From: Kosakonia cowanii JCM 10956 = DSM 18146 | Lineage (GTDB): Bacteria; Pseudomonadota; Gammaproteobacteria; Enterobacterales; Enterobacteriaceae | NCBI RefSeq assembly: GCF_001975225.1 | Contig: NZ_CP019445.1 | Span: forward strand, 2,170,001 to 2,234,000 | DNA length: 64,000 bases | Direction of reading: 5' to 3' | Shown here: positions 22,102-31,176 of the stretch, piece after piece | Position numbering within the stretch: the first letter of the stretch is position 1 | Layout of the letters: the number at the start of each line of letters is the position of its first letter | Program-made: the position numbers and the translations under genes | The notes under the pieces: generated by a model | The model's database searches: none | Told to the model about the DNA's origin: nothing | What the model saw: only the letters and a program-made list of their open reading frames with translations

Positions 22102-23343
22102 ATGTTTGATCTCTCCCACAGTTCACAAATCAACCCGCCTCAACGCCTGCTGATGGGGCCAGGGCCGATCAATGCCGATCCGCGCGTACTGCGCGCAATG
22201 GCGAGCCAGCTTATCGGCCAGTACGATCCGGTGATGACCGGCTACATGAATGAGGTAATGGCGCTCTATCGCGGCGTCTTTCGCACCGAAAACCGCTGGA
22301 CGATGCTGGTGGATGGCACCTCGCGCGCCGGTATTGAGGCGATCCTCGTCTCCGCCATTCGCCCCGGCGACCGCGTGCTGGTGCCGGTGTTTGGCCGCTT
22401 CGGTCACCTGCTTTGTGAAATCGCCCGCCGCTGCCGCGCCGAGGTGCATACCATCGAGGTGCCGTGGGGCGAAGTCTTTACGCCGGATCAGATTGAAGAG
22501 GCGATCAAGCGCGTTAAGCCGCGCCTGCTGCTGACGGTGCAGGGCGACACCTCGACAACGATGCTGCAACCCCTCGATAAACTGGGCGAGATCTGCCGCC
22601 GCCACGATGTGCTGTTTTACACCGATGCCACGGCGTCACTCGGCGGCAACGCGCTGGAGAGCGATGCCTGGGGGCTGGATGCGGTCTCTGCCGGGTTGCA
22701 GAAGTGCCTTGGCGGGCCGTCCGGCAGCGCGCCGGTCACCTTAAGCCCGCGCATGGAGGCGGCGATCCGCGCTCGCCGCTGTGTTGAGCAGGGGATCCGC
22801 ACCGAGGCCCACGAAGATGGCAGCGAGGAGATGATCTACTCCAACTATTTCGATCTCGGCATGGTAATGGATTACTGGGGGCCGGAGCGCCTGAACCACC
22901 ACACCGAAGCCACCAGCATGCTCTTCGCCGCCCGCGAATGCGCGCGCATTATGCTGGAGGAGGGGATGGATAACCTGATTGCCCGCCACGAACTGCACGG
23001 CCGCGCGCTGCTCGCCGGTATCCAGGGAATGGGGCTTGGGGTGTTTGGCGACATCCGCCACAAGATGAATAACGTGCTCGGGGTGGTGATCCCGCCTGAG
23101 GTGCACGGTGAAGAGGTGCGCCAGCGCCTGCTGAACGATTTCCATATTGAGATTGGCACCTCCTTCGGCCCGTTGCAGGGCAAGATCTGGCGCATCGGCA
23201 CCATGGGCTATAACGCGCGCAAAGATTGCGTCCTGCAAACCCTCACCGCGCTGGAAGCGGTGCTCAACCGCCTCGGTTTTCGTACCGTGCAGGGCGCGGC
23301 GATGCAGGCAGCCTGGGATGTGTATGAAGGAGCGCGCGCATGA
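22102..23343 (+). CDS. hpxJ: Ureidoglycine-glyoxylate aminotransferase HpxJ
   Basis: PLP enzyme that transfers the amino group of ureidoglycine to an oxo acid such as glyoxylate, giving oxalurate and glycine. It has 413 residues, class V aminotransferase fold. The PLP lysine is Lys201 in SAGLQKCLGGPSGSAPVTL; FYTDATASLGG binds the cofactor ring. N-terminal LMGPGPINADPRVL is typical of the AGXT/PucG branch. The ATG at 22102 is preferred over 22087 because AAGGA lies eight bases before it. Its stop overlaps hpxK by four bases. Confidence 0.9.
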   Translation: MFDLSHSSQINPPQRLLMGPGPINADPRVLRAMASQLIGQYDPVMTGYMNEVMALYRGVFRTENRWTMLVDGTSRAGIEAILVSAIRPGDRVLVPVFGRFGHLLCEIARRCRAEVHTIEVPWGEVFTPDQIEEAIKRVKPRLLLTVQGDTSTTMLQPLDKLGEICRRHDVLFYTDATASLGGNALESDAWGLDAVSAGLQKCLGGPSGSAPVTLSPRMEAAIRARRCVEQGIRTEAHEDGSEEMIYSNYFDLGMVMDYWGPERLNHHTEATSMLFAARECARIMLEEGMDNLIARHELHGRALLAGIQGMGLGVFGDIRHKMNNVLGVVIPPEVHGEEVRQRLLNDFHIEIGTSFGPLQGKIWRIGTMGYNARKDCVLQTLTALEAVLNRLGFRTVQGAAMQAAWDVYEGARA

Positions 23344-24602
23344 TGAATCAGGAGGAGGCCGCCTGCGCCGCCGCTCGGGTAATGGCGCGCTGCGACGCGC
23401 TGGCGCAATTAAGCGAAAGCACAGAGGGGCTGACCCGCGTTTATCTCTCGTCGGAGCATTTGCAGGCCAACGCGCTGGTCGCGCAGTGGATGCAGCAGGC
23501 GGGCATGAACACCTGGCAGGATGCGGTCGGCAATATCTGCGGGCGCTATGAGGCCGCGCAGCCGGGCGCGCAGGCGCTGCTGCTCGGCTCCCATCTCGAC
23601 ACGGTGCGCAACGCCGGGCGTTACGACGGCATGCTCGGTGTGCTGGCGGCGATTGAAGTGGTCGATGCGCTGAACCGTGCCGGGCTGCGCGGGGCGCAGG
23701 CGATTGAGATTATCGGTTTTGCTGATGAGGAGGGGACGCGCTTTAACATCGCCCTGCTTGGCAGTCGCGGGCTGACCGGCAGCTGGCCCGCCTCGTGGCT
23801 TGCCTGCGAGGATGCGCAGGGGATAAGCGTTGCGCAGGCGTTAGCCCTTGCCGGGCTGAGCGCCGATGCGATTTTTGCCGCCCAGCGCCCGGCGGCGGAT
23901 TTCTCGGCCTACCTCGAGTTGCACATTGAGCAGGGGCCGGTGCTGGAGCAGGAGGATCTCGCCCTCGGCGTGGTGAGCGCGATTAATGGCGCGCACCGCC
24001 TGCATGCCCGCTTTACCGGCGAAGCGGGCCATGCCGGGACGGTGCCGATGCGCCATCGCCGCGATGCGCTGGCCGCCGCTGCCGAATGGCTGCTGTTTAT
24101 TGAGCAGACCACCCAGGCCTTCGCGCCGGATATTGTCGCCACCGTTGGTACCTTGCAGTGTGAACCCGGCGCGGTGAACGTGATCCCGGGTGCGGTAAGC
24201 CTGACGCTCGATATTCGCAGCCCGCAGGATGAGGCGCGCGACGCGCTGCTGCAACGCTTGCTGGATCAGGCCGGGGAGATCGCGGCGCGGCGCGGCGTGG
24301 GTTTTAGCCATGAGATTTTTTATACCATTGCCGCCACGCCCTGCGATGAAGCTCTGCGTGCGCAGTTAAGCGACGCGGTGTGGGAAGTGCAGGGGCGCAC
24401 GCTGTTGTTGCCGAGCGGTGCCGGGCATGACGCCATCGCCATCGCCGAACGCTGGCCGTCGGCGATGCTCTTTGTGCGCTGTGCGGGAGGCATTAGCCAC
24501 CATCCGGCGGAGAGCATTGCGGGGGGTGATGTCGCCCAGGCGCTGCGCGCCTTTAGCCTCGCAGTTGGTCAGCTTATTGCACGTCCTTCCGCCATTGCCT
24601 GA
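23340..24602 (+). CDS. hpxK: Allantoate amidohydrolase HpxK
   Basis: Metal-dependent M20/ArgE-type hydrolase of 420 residues that turns allantoate into ureidoglycine, CO2 and ammonia. Metal ligands and the catalytic acid are in GSHLDTVRNAGRYDGMLG (His85 and surrounding Asp), GFADEEGTRF (Glu130/131) and LELHIEQGPVLE; the dimerisation domain includes GEAGHAGTVPMRHRRDA; the last histidine is in GGISHHPAE. AAGGAG lies seven bases before the ATG at 23340. It feeds the HpxJ substrate and is encoded directly after hpxJ with an ATGA overlap. No allantoinase or uricase genes are in the window. Confidence 0.9.
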   Translation: MMNQEEAACAAARVMARCDALAQLSESTEGLTRVYLSSEHLQANALVAQWMQQAGMNTWQDAVGNICGRYEAAQPGAQALLLGSHLDTVRNAGRYDGMLGVLAAIEVVDALNRAGLRGAQAIEIIGFADEEGTRFNIALLGSRGLTGSWPASWLACEDAQGISVAQALALAGLSADAIFAAQRPAADFSAYLELHIEQGPVLEQEDLALGVVSAINGAHRLHARFTGEAGHAGTVPMRHRRDALAAAAEWLLFIEQTTQAFAPDIVATVGTLQCEPGAVNVIPGAVSLTLDIRSPQDEARDALLQRLLDQAGEIAARRGVGFSHEIFYTIAATPCDEALRAQLSDAVWEVQGRTLLLPSGAGHDAIAIAERWPSAMLFVRCAGGISHHPAESIAGGDVAQALRAFSLAVGQLIARPSAIA

Positions 24603-24689
24603 CGGCGGCTGCGCCTTATCAGGCCTACAACACCCGGCTCACACACGCAACACACCCGTAGGCCCGATAATCGCAGCGCCATCGGGCGA
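24597..24689 (+). repeat. Pair of degenerate REP elements after hpxK
   Basis: Two REP-like stems, GCCTGACGGCGGCTGCGCC... at 24597-24628 and GTAGGCCCGATAATCGCAGC... at 24658-24689, face each other like a BIME. The first overlaps the hpxK stop codon. Rest of the 405-base gap holds control sites listed separately. Confidence 0.75.
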
Positions 24690-24717
24690 TACAAACCCCA
24701 CATCCCTCTCAAGAATC

Positions 24718-24774
24718 GCACCATCGGATGGTGCATTTGTGAACGTTTTGCTCTTTTTTGGTGCATATGTTGCA
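24718..24774 (+). promoter_or_regulatory. Possible NtrC-like and sigma-54 elements before the importer operon
   Basis: GCACCATCGGATGGTGC (24718-24734) is a perfect inverted repeat of NtrC-like half-sites, but the spacing is two bases longer than consensus. TGGTGCATATGTTGCA (24759-24774) has the GG-N10-GC spacing of a sigma-54 promoter with two changes in the -24 box. It would give a leader of about 220 bases for the operon at 25008. Weaker than the hpxW and hpxJ sites. Confidence 0.4.
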
Positions 24775-24890
24775 CAAAAACTGTGCATTCGCCGCTTATC
24801 CTCCTCTGAAGCGCTGCTTTTCCCGCCACTGCTGGCAAAAAATAAACATCTTTAAATCAATGTATTAACAAATATTTCAAAAATATAACT

Positions 24891-24911
24891 GAACCAATGA
24901 TCTATTGGTTC
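24891..24911 (+). promoter_or_regulatory. Probable operator of the FadR-type regulator
   Basis: Perfect inverted repeat GAACCAAT-GATCT-ATTGGTTC. A third half-site GAACCAAT at 25000-25007 ends on the base before the start codon of the regulator gene, where it would overlap the ribosome-binding site. This arrangement suggests autoregulation. Confidence 0.65.
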
Positions 24912-25007
24912 GCAAATTGCTTAATAAACCCTGAGTGGCAGCAGGCATAAAAACCATAACTTGCTGTTATGAAATAAAAAGATAACGCAAAACGCGGATG
25001 AACCAAT

Positions 25008-25720
25008 ATGGAAAAACCCTCACGCTATCTGGCGAACTCCAGCACAGCGCTTGAACAGCTTCGTGGCCTTATCCACCAGTATGAGTCAACACCAGGGACT
25101 CCTCTGCCGACAGAGCGCGAGCTGGCTGAAATGTTTGGCGTCGGGCGGCGCGAGATCCGCCGCGCCCTCGACGTGCTGGAGGAGGAGGGGCGCATCTGGC
25201 GCAAGCAGGGCAAAGGGACCTTTACCGGCCCTACCGCGCCTGCCTCGCCCGTTGCGCTACAAGGGCTGGTTCAGCAGACCAATATGCTGGAAGTGATGGA
25301 GTCGCGCTTACAGATTGAGCCAGGCCTGGCGCGGCTGGCGGCACTGCGGGCAAGCCCCGAGCAGCTGGCGCTGATGCAGCGCATGCTTGAGCGCATCGAT
25401 AACGTCAGTGCCGAAGATCCGGACCTCAATGAACTGTGGGACAGCGCCTTTCACCGGGCGATTGCCGAAGCGGCGGGCAACCGCCTGCTGCTTGGCCTGT
25501 TCGACACCCTCGACGCCGTGCGCCGCGAACCCGCCTGGCACCACCTGCGCGAGCTGGCGCGTACCCCGGCGAAGGTCGACCGCTACAACGATCATCATCA
25601 CCGCATTATGCAGGCGATCCGCGATCGCAAGCCGGCCGCGGCCGCCATGGCGATGCGCGAACACCTGCTCGATCTGCAATACGCCCTGATCCAGGCCATC
25701 CACATTGAGGACGATATGCC

Positions 25721-25724
<4 letters not shown>
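25008..25724 (+). CDS. FadR-family (GntR) transcriptional regulator
   Basis: A 238-residue regulator. The N-terminal winged helix (about 10-75, TPLPTERELAEMFGVGRREIRRALDVLEEEGRIWRKQGKGTF) is of GntR type. The all-helical C-terminal FCD domain (about 95-225) has probable metal/ligand residues in ELWDSAFHRAIAEAAGN and DHHHRIMQAI. Its stop overlaps the first ATPase gene by four bases, so it is co-transcribed with the importer it presumably controls. The start is weakly equipped with a Shine-Dalgarno (CGGATGAACC), which a bound regulator could also mask. Ligand unknown; HpxS of Klebsiella is also GntR-type but I cannot claim orthology. Confidence 0.85.
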
Positions 25725-26730
<1,006 letters not shown>

Positions 26731-26734
<4 letters not shown>

Positions 26735-27798
26735 GCACACCGATTCTTGAAGCCCACGATCTCAGCAAACGCTTTGCCGGGCCGTCGCGCCTCTTTGCGC
26801 CAAAACGGTATGTCACCGCCGTCGATCGCGTCTCGCTGACGGTTTACCCCGGCGAAACGCTGGCGATTGTTGGCGAATCCGGCTCCGGTAAATCGACCCT
26901 CGGCCGCCTGTTGCTGCGCCTGCTCGCCGCTTCCGAAGGCGAGGTGTATTACCAGGGCGAGGCGATCACCCATGCCAGCGGCGCGCGCGTTAACCAGCTG
27001 CGCCGCGAGCTGCAAATTATCTTTCAGGACCCCTTTGCCTCCCTCAACCCGCGCATGACCGTCGAGCAGATCGTCGGCGAGCCGCTGTGGCTGCACCAGA
27101 AGATGGGAAAAAGCGATCGCCAGCTGCGCGTGGCGGAACTGCTCTCCACCGTCGGGCTGCCCGCCGCCTGGGCGCGCCGTTACCCCCACGAGTTCTCCGG
27201 CGGCCAGCGCCAGCGTATCGGCATTGCCCGCGCGCTGGCCTCGGGGCCGAAACTGCTGCTCGGCGATGAGCCGGTGTCGGCGCTCGATGTCTCGGTGCAG
27301 GCGCAGGTGGTCAACCTGCTGGAGAACCTCAAGCAGCAGTTTGGCCTGACGATGATTATCGTCGCCCACGGTCTGGCGGTGATCCGTCATATGAGCGACC
27401 GGGTGGCGGTGATGTATCTCGGGCAGATTGTTGAGATGGCGACGGTCGAAGAGATTTTCGATGCACCGCTGCACCCCTACACCCAGGCGCTGATCGCCTC
27501 TGCGCCGCAGACGCAGCCGGGCCTTGAGCGGCAAACGCCGCTGTTGCAGGGCGATCTGCCTAACCCGGCCAACCCGCCGCAGGGCTGCCGTTTTCACACC
27601 CGCTGCCCCTATGTCAGCGATGAGTGCCGCCAGCTTGAGCCGATTAACCAGCTGCTCGACGGCGGCCGTCAGGTGGCCTGCCATCGCTGGCAGGAGATTA
27701 ACCGCGATCGCAGCGTTATCCAGATTGCTCCACCTTCCGCCGCCTTCCTGCGCCGCCGCGCGCTGTTTGAACAGGCAGCCTCTCACTCGTCCCGTTAA
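26731..27798 (+). CDS. Peptide-type ABC importer ATPase, DppF-like
   Basis: A 355-residue second ATPase. Walker A GESGSGKS (near 48-55), signature FSGGQRQRIGIARAL, Walker B LLGDEPVSALDVS and the H-loop (VAHGLAVIRHMSD) are intact. The C-terminal domain contains GCRFHTRCPYVSDECRQ, as in DppF/OppF. It overlaps the preceding ATPase gene by four bases and precedes the binding-protein gene by 11 bases. An unusual hydrophilic tail of about 40 residues rich in Arg and Ala (FLRRRALFEQAASHSSR) ends the protein. Confidence 0.87.
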
Positions 27799-27809
27799 AG
27801 GAAACAATA

Positions 27810-29324
27810 ATGATTGTGCGAAATTCTCTGTTGACCGTTCTGGGAAGCGTTATGTTGCTGGGCGCGGCGTTGCCGACCCACGCTGAAAGTGTGCTGAAAG
27901 TGGGCCTCGGCGCCGATCCCGATATGCTCGATCCGCATCTGGCACGCACCTACTACGGGCGTTTTGTCTTTGCCTCGCTCTGCGATCGGCTGGTGGATGT
28001 CGACGCCAACCTGAAGGTGGTGCCGGGCCTCGCCACAGCGTGGACATGGAGCGAAGATGGCAAAACCCTGACCATGACTCTGCGCGAAGGGGTCACCTTC
28101 CACGATGGCGAGAAGTTTGACGCCGCAGCGGCAAAATATAGCCTCGACCGCGCCCTGACGCTGCCAGGCTCGCTGCGTAAAAGCGAGCTCTCGTCGGTGG
28201 AATCCGTTGAGGTGACCGGGCCGATGCAGATCGCGCTGCACCTGAAAACGCCGGACTCCGCGCTGCTGATGCAGCTCACCGACCGCGCCGGGGCGATGCT
28301 GGCACCAGAGGCGGCGAAGAAAGCCAATTTCGCCGCGCACCCGGTCTGCTCTGGCCCCTATAAATTCGACAGCCGCGTCGCGCAGGATCGCATTGTGCTG
28401 ACCCGCTTCGATAACTACTGGAACAAAGGCGCGTACCACTTCGACAAAGTGGTCTATCTGCCAATCCCGGATGCCTCCGTGCGGCTGGCCAACCTGCGTG
28501 CGGGCGATCTCGATCTGACGGAAGGCGTTGCCGCCAGCGACGTGAAAACCGTGCAGGGCGACAGCAAGCTGCAACTGGCGAAGGTAACCGGCCTCGGCTA
28601 TCAGGGCATTACGTTTAATATCAATAACGGCAAAGTGCCGGCCAACGATCCGTTTAAAGATGCACGCGTGCGCGAAGCCTTCTCGCTGGCTATCGACCGC
28701 GAGGCGCTCAACCAGGTGGTATTCGAGGGGCTTTATACCCCGGCAAATCAGGCCTTCTCGCCGGTCAGCCCGTATCACGTCAAGCTGCCGGTTGCGCCGC
28801 GCGATGTGGAGAAAGCAAAAGCGTTGTTGCAGGCCGCCGGGGTGAAAACGCCGCTGACCGTCTCGCTGCTGGTGCCGAATAACCCCACTTCGCAGCAGGT
28901 GGGCCAGGTGCTGCAAGCGATGACCGCCGAAGCGGGCTTTAACATCAACCTGCAGATGACGGAATTTGCCACCCTGCTCGACAGACAGCAGAGCGGTGAT
29001 TATCAGCTCAGCTTCTCCGGCTGGTCCGGCCGCCCGGATCCCGATGGCAGCGTCTTTGGTTTTGTACACAGCAAAGGCGCACTAAACGATGGCCGCTACA
29101 GCAACGCTCAGGTCGACACATGGCTGACCGAAGCGCGGACGCAGAACGATCCCGCTACCCGCCAGGCGCTGTATGAAAAAGTGGTGAAACAGCTGCAAAC
29201 GGATATGCCGATTGCCTACCTCTACTTTGAGCCGCGCCTGTTCGGGCTGAACAAAAAAGTGCAGGGCTTTACCCCTTACCCGGACGGCATTGTGCGTCTG
29301 GCGGGTCTGAGCTTCGCCAAATAA
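27810..29324 (+). CDS. Periplasmic substrate-binding protein, family 5 (peptide/nickel type)
   Basis: A 504-residue exported receptor. Signal peptide about residues 1-25 (LLTVLGSVMLLGAALPTHA) precedes the mature start ESVLKVGLGADPDMLDPHLA. Typical cluster-5 segments follow: YYGRFVFASLCDRLVDVD, KTLTMTLREGVTFHDGEKFDA, VCSGPYKFDSRVAQDRIVL, VREAFSLAIDREALNQVVFEG and SFSGWSGRPDPDGS. AAAGGAAACAAT precedes the start. It delivers its ligand to the two permeases encoded next. The ligand is unknown; the adjacent gamma-glutamyl hydrolase hints at gamma-glutamyl peptides or glutathione-like compounds. Confidence 0.87.
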   Translation: MIVRNSLLTVLGSVMLLGAALPTHAESVLKVGLGADPDMLDPHLARTYYGRFVFASLCDRLVDVDANLKVVPGLATAWTWSEDGKTLTMTLREGVTFHDGEKFDAAAAKYSLDRALTLPGSLRKSELSSVESVEVTGPMQIALHLKTPDSALLMQLTDRAGAMLAPEAAKKANFAAHPVCSGPYKFDSRVAQDRIVLTRFDNYWNKGAYHFDKVVYLPIPDASVRLANLRAGDLDLTEGVAASDVKTVQGDSKLQLAKVTGLGYQGITFNINNGKVPANDPFKDARVREAFSLAIDREALNQVVFEGLYTPANQAFSPVSPYHVKLPVAPRDVEKAKALLQAAGVKTPLTVSLLVPNNPTSQQVGQVLQAMTAEAGFNINLQMTEFATLLDRQQSGDYQLSFSGWSGRPDPDGSVFGFVHSKGALNDGRYSNAQVDTWLTEARTQNDPATRQALYEKVVKQLQTDMPIAYLYFEPRLFGLNKKVQGFTPYPDGIVRLAGLSFAK

Positions 29325-29347
29325 CCCGTCAGCCGTAAGGAGAGACC

Positions 29348-30292
29348 ATGCTGGAACTGATTTGCAAACGCCTGATGCTCGCGGTGCCAACCCTGCTGCT
29401 GGTGAGCATGATGGTGTTCGGGTTGCAGAAGCTGCTGCCCGGCGATCCGATCACCGCCATGCTCGGCGAGGAGCGCGATCCGGCGGTGATCGCCCATCTG
29501 CGCGCGGAGCTGAACCTGGATGCACCGATTCCGGTGCAATATTTCCACTGGTTGACCCGCGCGTTGCAGGGGGATCTTGGCGTCTCCTTACGTACGCAGG
29601 AGCCGGTGACCCATCTGATTGCGGCCAAGCTGCCGGTGACGCTGGAGATGTCGCTGCTGGCGATGATCATCGCGCTGCTGGTCGGCATCAGCATGGGCAT
29701 CCTTGCGGCGGTGAATAAGAACAGCTGGATCGATCACGGCACCAACTTCGTCGCCATCTCGGGGATTTCGGTGCCGCACTTCTGGCTGGGGATTTTGCTG
29801 ATCCTTATCTTCTCGGTCAATTTGCAGTGGCTGCCCGCTTCCGGCTTTGTGCCCTTTGCGGAGGATCCGCTGCAAAACCTGCGCACGCTGCTGCTGCCGT
29901 CGCTGGTGCTCGGCACCGGCCTTGCGGCGACGCTGATGCGCCACACCCGCGCGTCGATGATTGCGGTGCTGAAAGCCGATTATATCCGTACCGCCCGCGC
30001 CAAAGGACTGTTACCGAAAGCGGTGATTATGAAGCACGCTTTTCGTAACGCGCTGGTGCCGGTAATCACCCTGACAACGCTACTGTTCGGCGAGTTACTC
30101 GGCGGGGCGGTGCTCACCGAGCAGGTGTTTACCATTCCCGGCTTCGGCAAGATGATTGTCGATTCCGTCTTCAACCGCGACTACGCGGTGGTGCAGGGCG
30201 TAGTGCTGGTGGTGGCGATCGGTTTTCTTGCCCTCAACCTGCTGGCCGACGTGCTGTATGTGTTGATCAACCCGAAAATGCGGAGCGAATAA
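29348..30292 (+). CDS. ABC importer permease, DppB-like
   Basis: A 314-residue inner membrane permease with six predicted helices, the first at 9-30. N-terminal elements LLPGDPITAMLGEERDP and the EAA-type loop (YIRTARAKGLLPKAVIMKHAFRNALVPVI) that contacts the ATPases are intact. AAGGAGAG lies before the ATG. It pairs with the next permease, whose start overlaps its stop by one base (TAATG). Confidence 0.88.
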   Translation: MLELICKRLMLAVPTLLLVSMMVFGLQKLLPGDPITAMLGEERDPAVIAHLRAELNLDAPIPVQYFHWLTRALQGDLGVSLRTQEPVTHLIAAKLPVTLEMSLLAMIIALLVGISMGILAAVNKNSWIDHGTNFVAISGISVPHFWLGILLILIFSVNLQWLPASGFVPFAEDPLQNLRTLLLPSLVLGTGLAATLMRHTRASMIAVLKADYIRTARAKGLLPKAVIMKHAFRNALVPVITLTTLLFGELLGGAVLTEQVFTIPGFGKMIVDSVFNRDYAVVQGVVLVVAIGFLALNLLADVLYVLINPKMRSE

Positions 30293-31167
30293 TGGCGGAA
30301 CTCACCTCTGTCGGTGCGGCGGCTACGCTGCCGCGCAATGAAAACCGGGTGCTGAAGAAATTTCTCGCCAATAAAAGCGCGGTGCTTGGCGCGGTGATTG
30401 TCGGCATCTTTGTACTTATCGCACTGCTGGCACCGTGGATCGCACCGTTTGATCCGGTCAAAGCCGATTTTCTGGCGGTGCGTAAAGCCCCCTCGGTGCT
30501 CCACTGGTTTGGCACCGATGAGCTGGGGCGCGACATCCTCTCGCGCATGGTATGGGGCGCGCGCACCTCGCTGCTGGCGGGCTGTGTCTCGGTGGTGATC
30601 GCCGTGGTGATTGGCGTGCCGCTCGGCCTGCTGGCCGGGTATTTTCAGGGGATGTGGGATGGGGTGATTTCGCGCTTTATCGAAGCGCTGCTCGCCTGCC
30701 CGTTTCTGATTATGGCGATTGCCCTCGGCGCGTTTCTCGGCCCAAGCCTGACCAACGCGATGATCGCCATTGGCCTCTCGGCGATGCCGATCTTTGCCCG
30801 CCTGACGCGCGGCCAGGTGATCGCTATTCGCAATGAAGAGTATATCGACGGCGCGCGCGCCATCGGCCTGCCGGACCGCTGGATCATCGTGCGCTATGTG
30901 CTGCCCAACGTGATGTCGCCGATTCTGGTACAGGCCACGCTTGCCATCGCCTCGGCGATCATTACCGAAGCGAGTCTCTCGTTTCTCGGCCTCGGGCAGC
31001 AGCCGCCATACCCCTCCTGGGGCGCAATGCTTAACACGGCAAAAGGGTTCCTCGAGCAGGCGCCGTGGATGTCGATTTTTCCCGGTGTGGCGATCTTCCT
31101 CACCGTGCAGGGATTCAATTTACTCGGCGACGGGCTGCGCGACGCGCTCGATCCGCGCCACGACTAA
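30292..31167 (+). CDS. ABC importer permease, DppC-like
   Basis: A 291-residue permease. OppC_N-type N-terminal helix (about 28-50, LGAVIVGIFVLIALLAPWIAPF), then GTDELGRDILSRMVWGARTSL and five further helices. The EAA loop is YIDGARAIGLPDRWIIVRYVLPNVMSPI; ending GDGLRDALDPRHD is typical of DppC. The partner permease is encoded immediately upstream. Ten bases separate it from the hydrolase gene. Confidence 0.88.
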   Translation: MAELTSVGAAATLPRNENRVLKKFLANKSAVLGAVIVGIFVLIALLAPWIAPFDPVKADFLAVRKAPSVLHWFGTDELGRDILSRMVWGARTSLLAGCVSVVIAVVIGVPLGLLAGYFQGMWDGVISRFIEALLACPFLIMAIALGAFLGPSLTNAMIAIGLSAMPIFARLTRGQVIAIRNEEYIDGARAIGLPDRWIIVRYVLPNVMSPILVQATLAIASAIITEASLSFLGLGQQPPYPSWGAMLNTAKGFLEQAPWMSIFPGVAIFLTVQGFNLLGDGLRDALDPRHD

Positions 31168-31176
31168 GGAGTTTGC

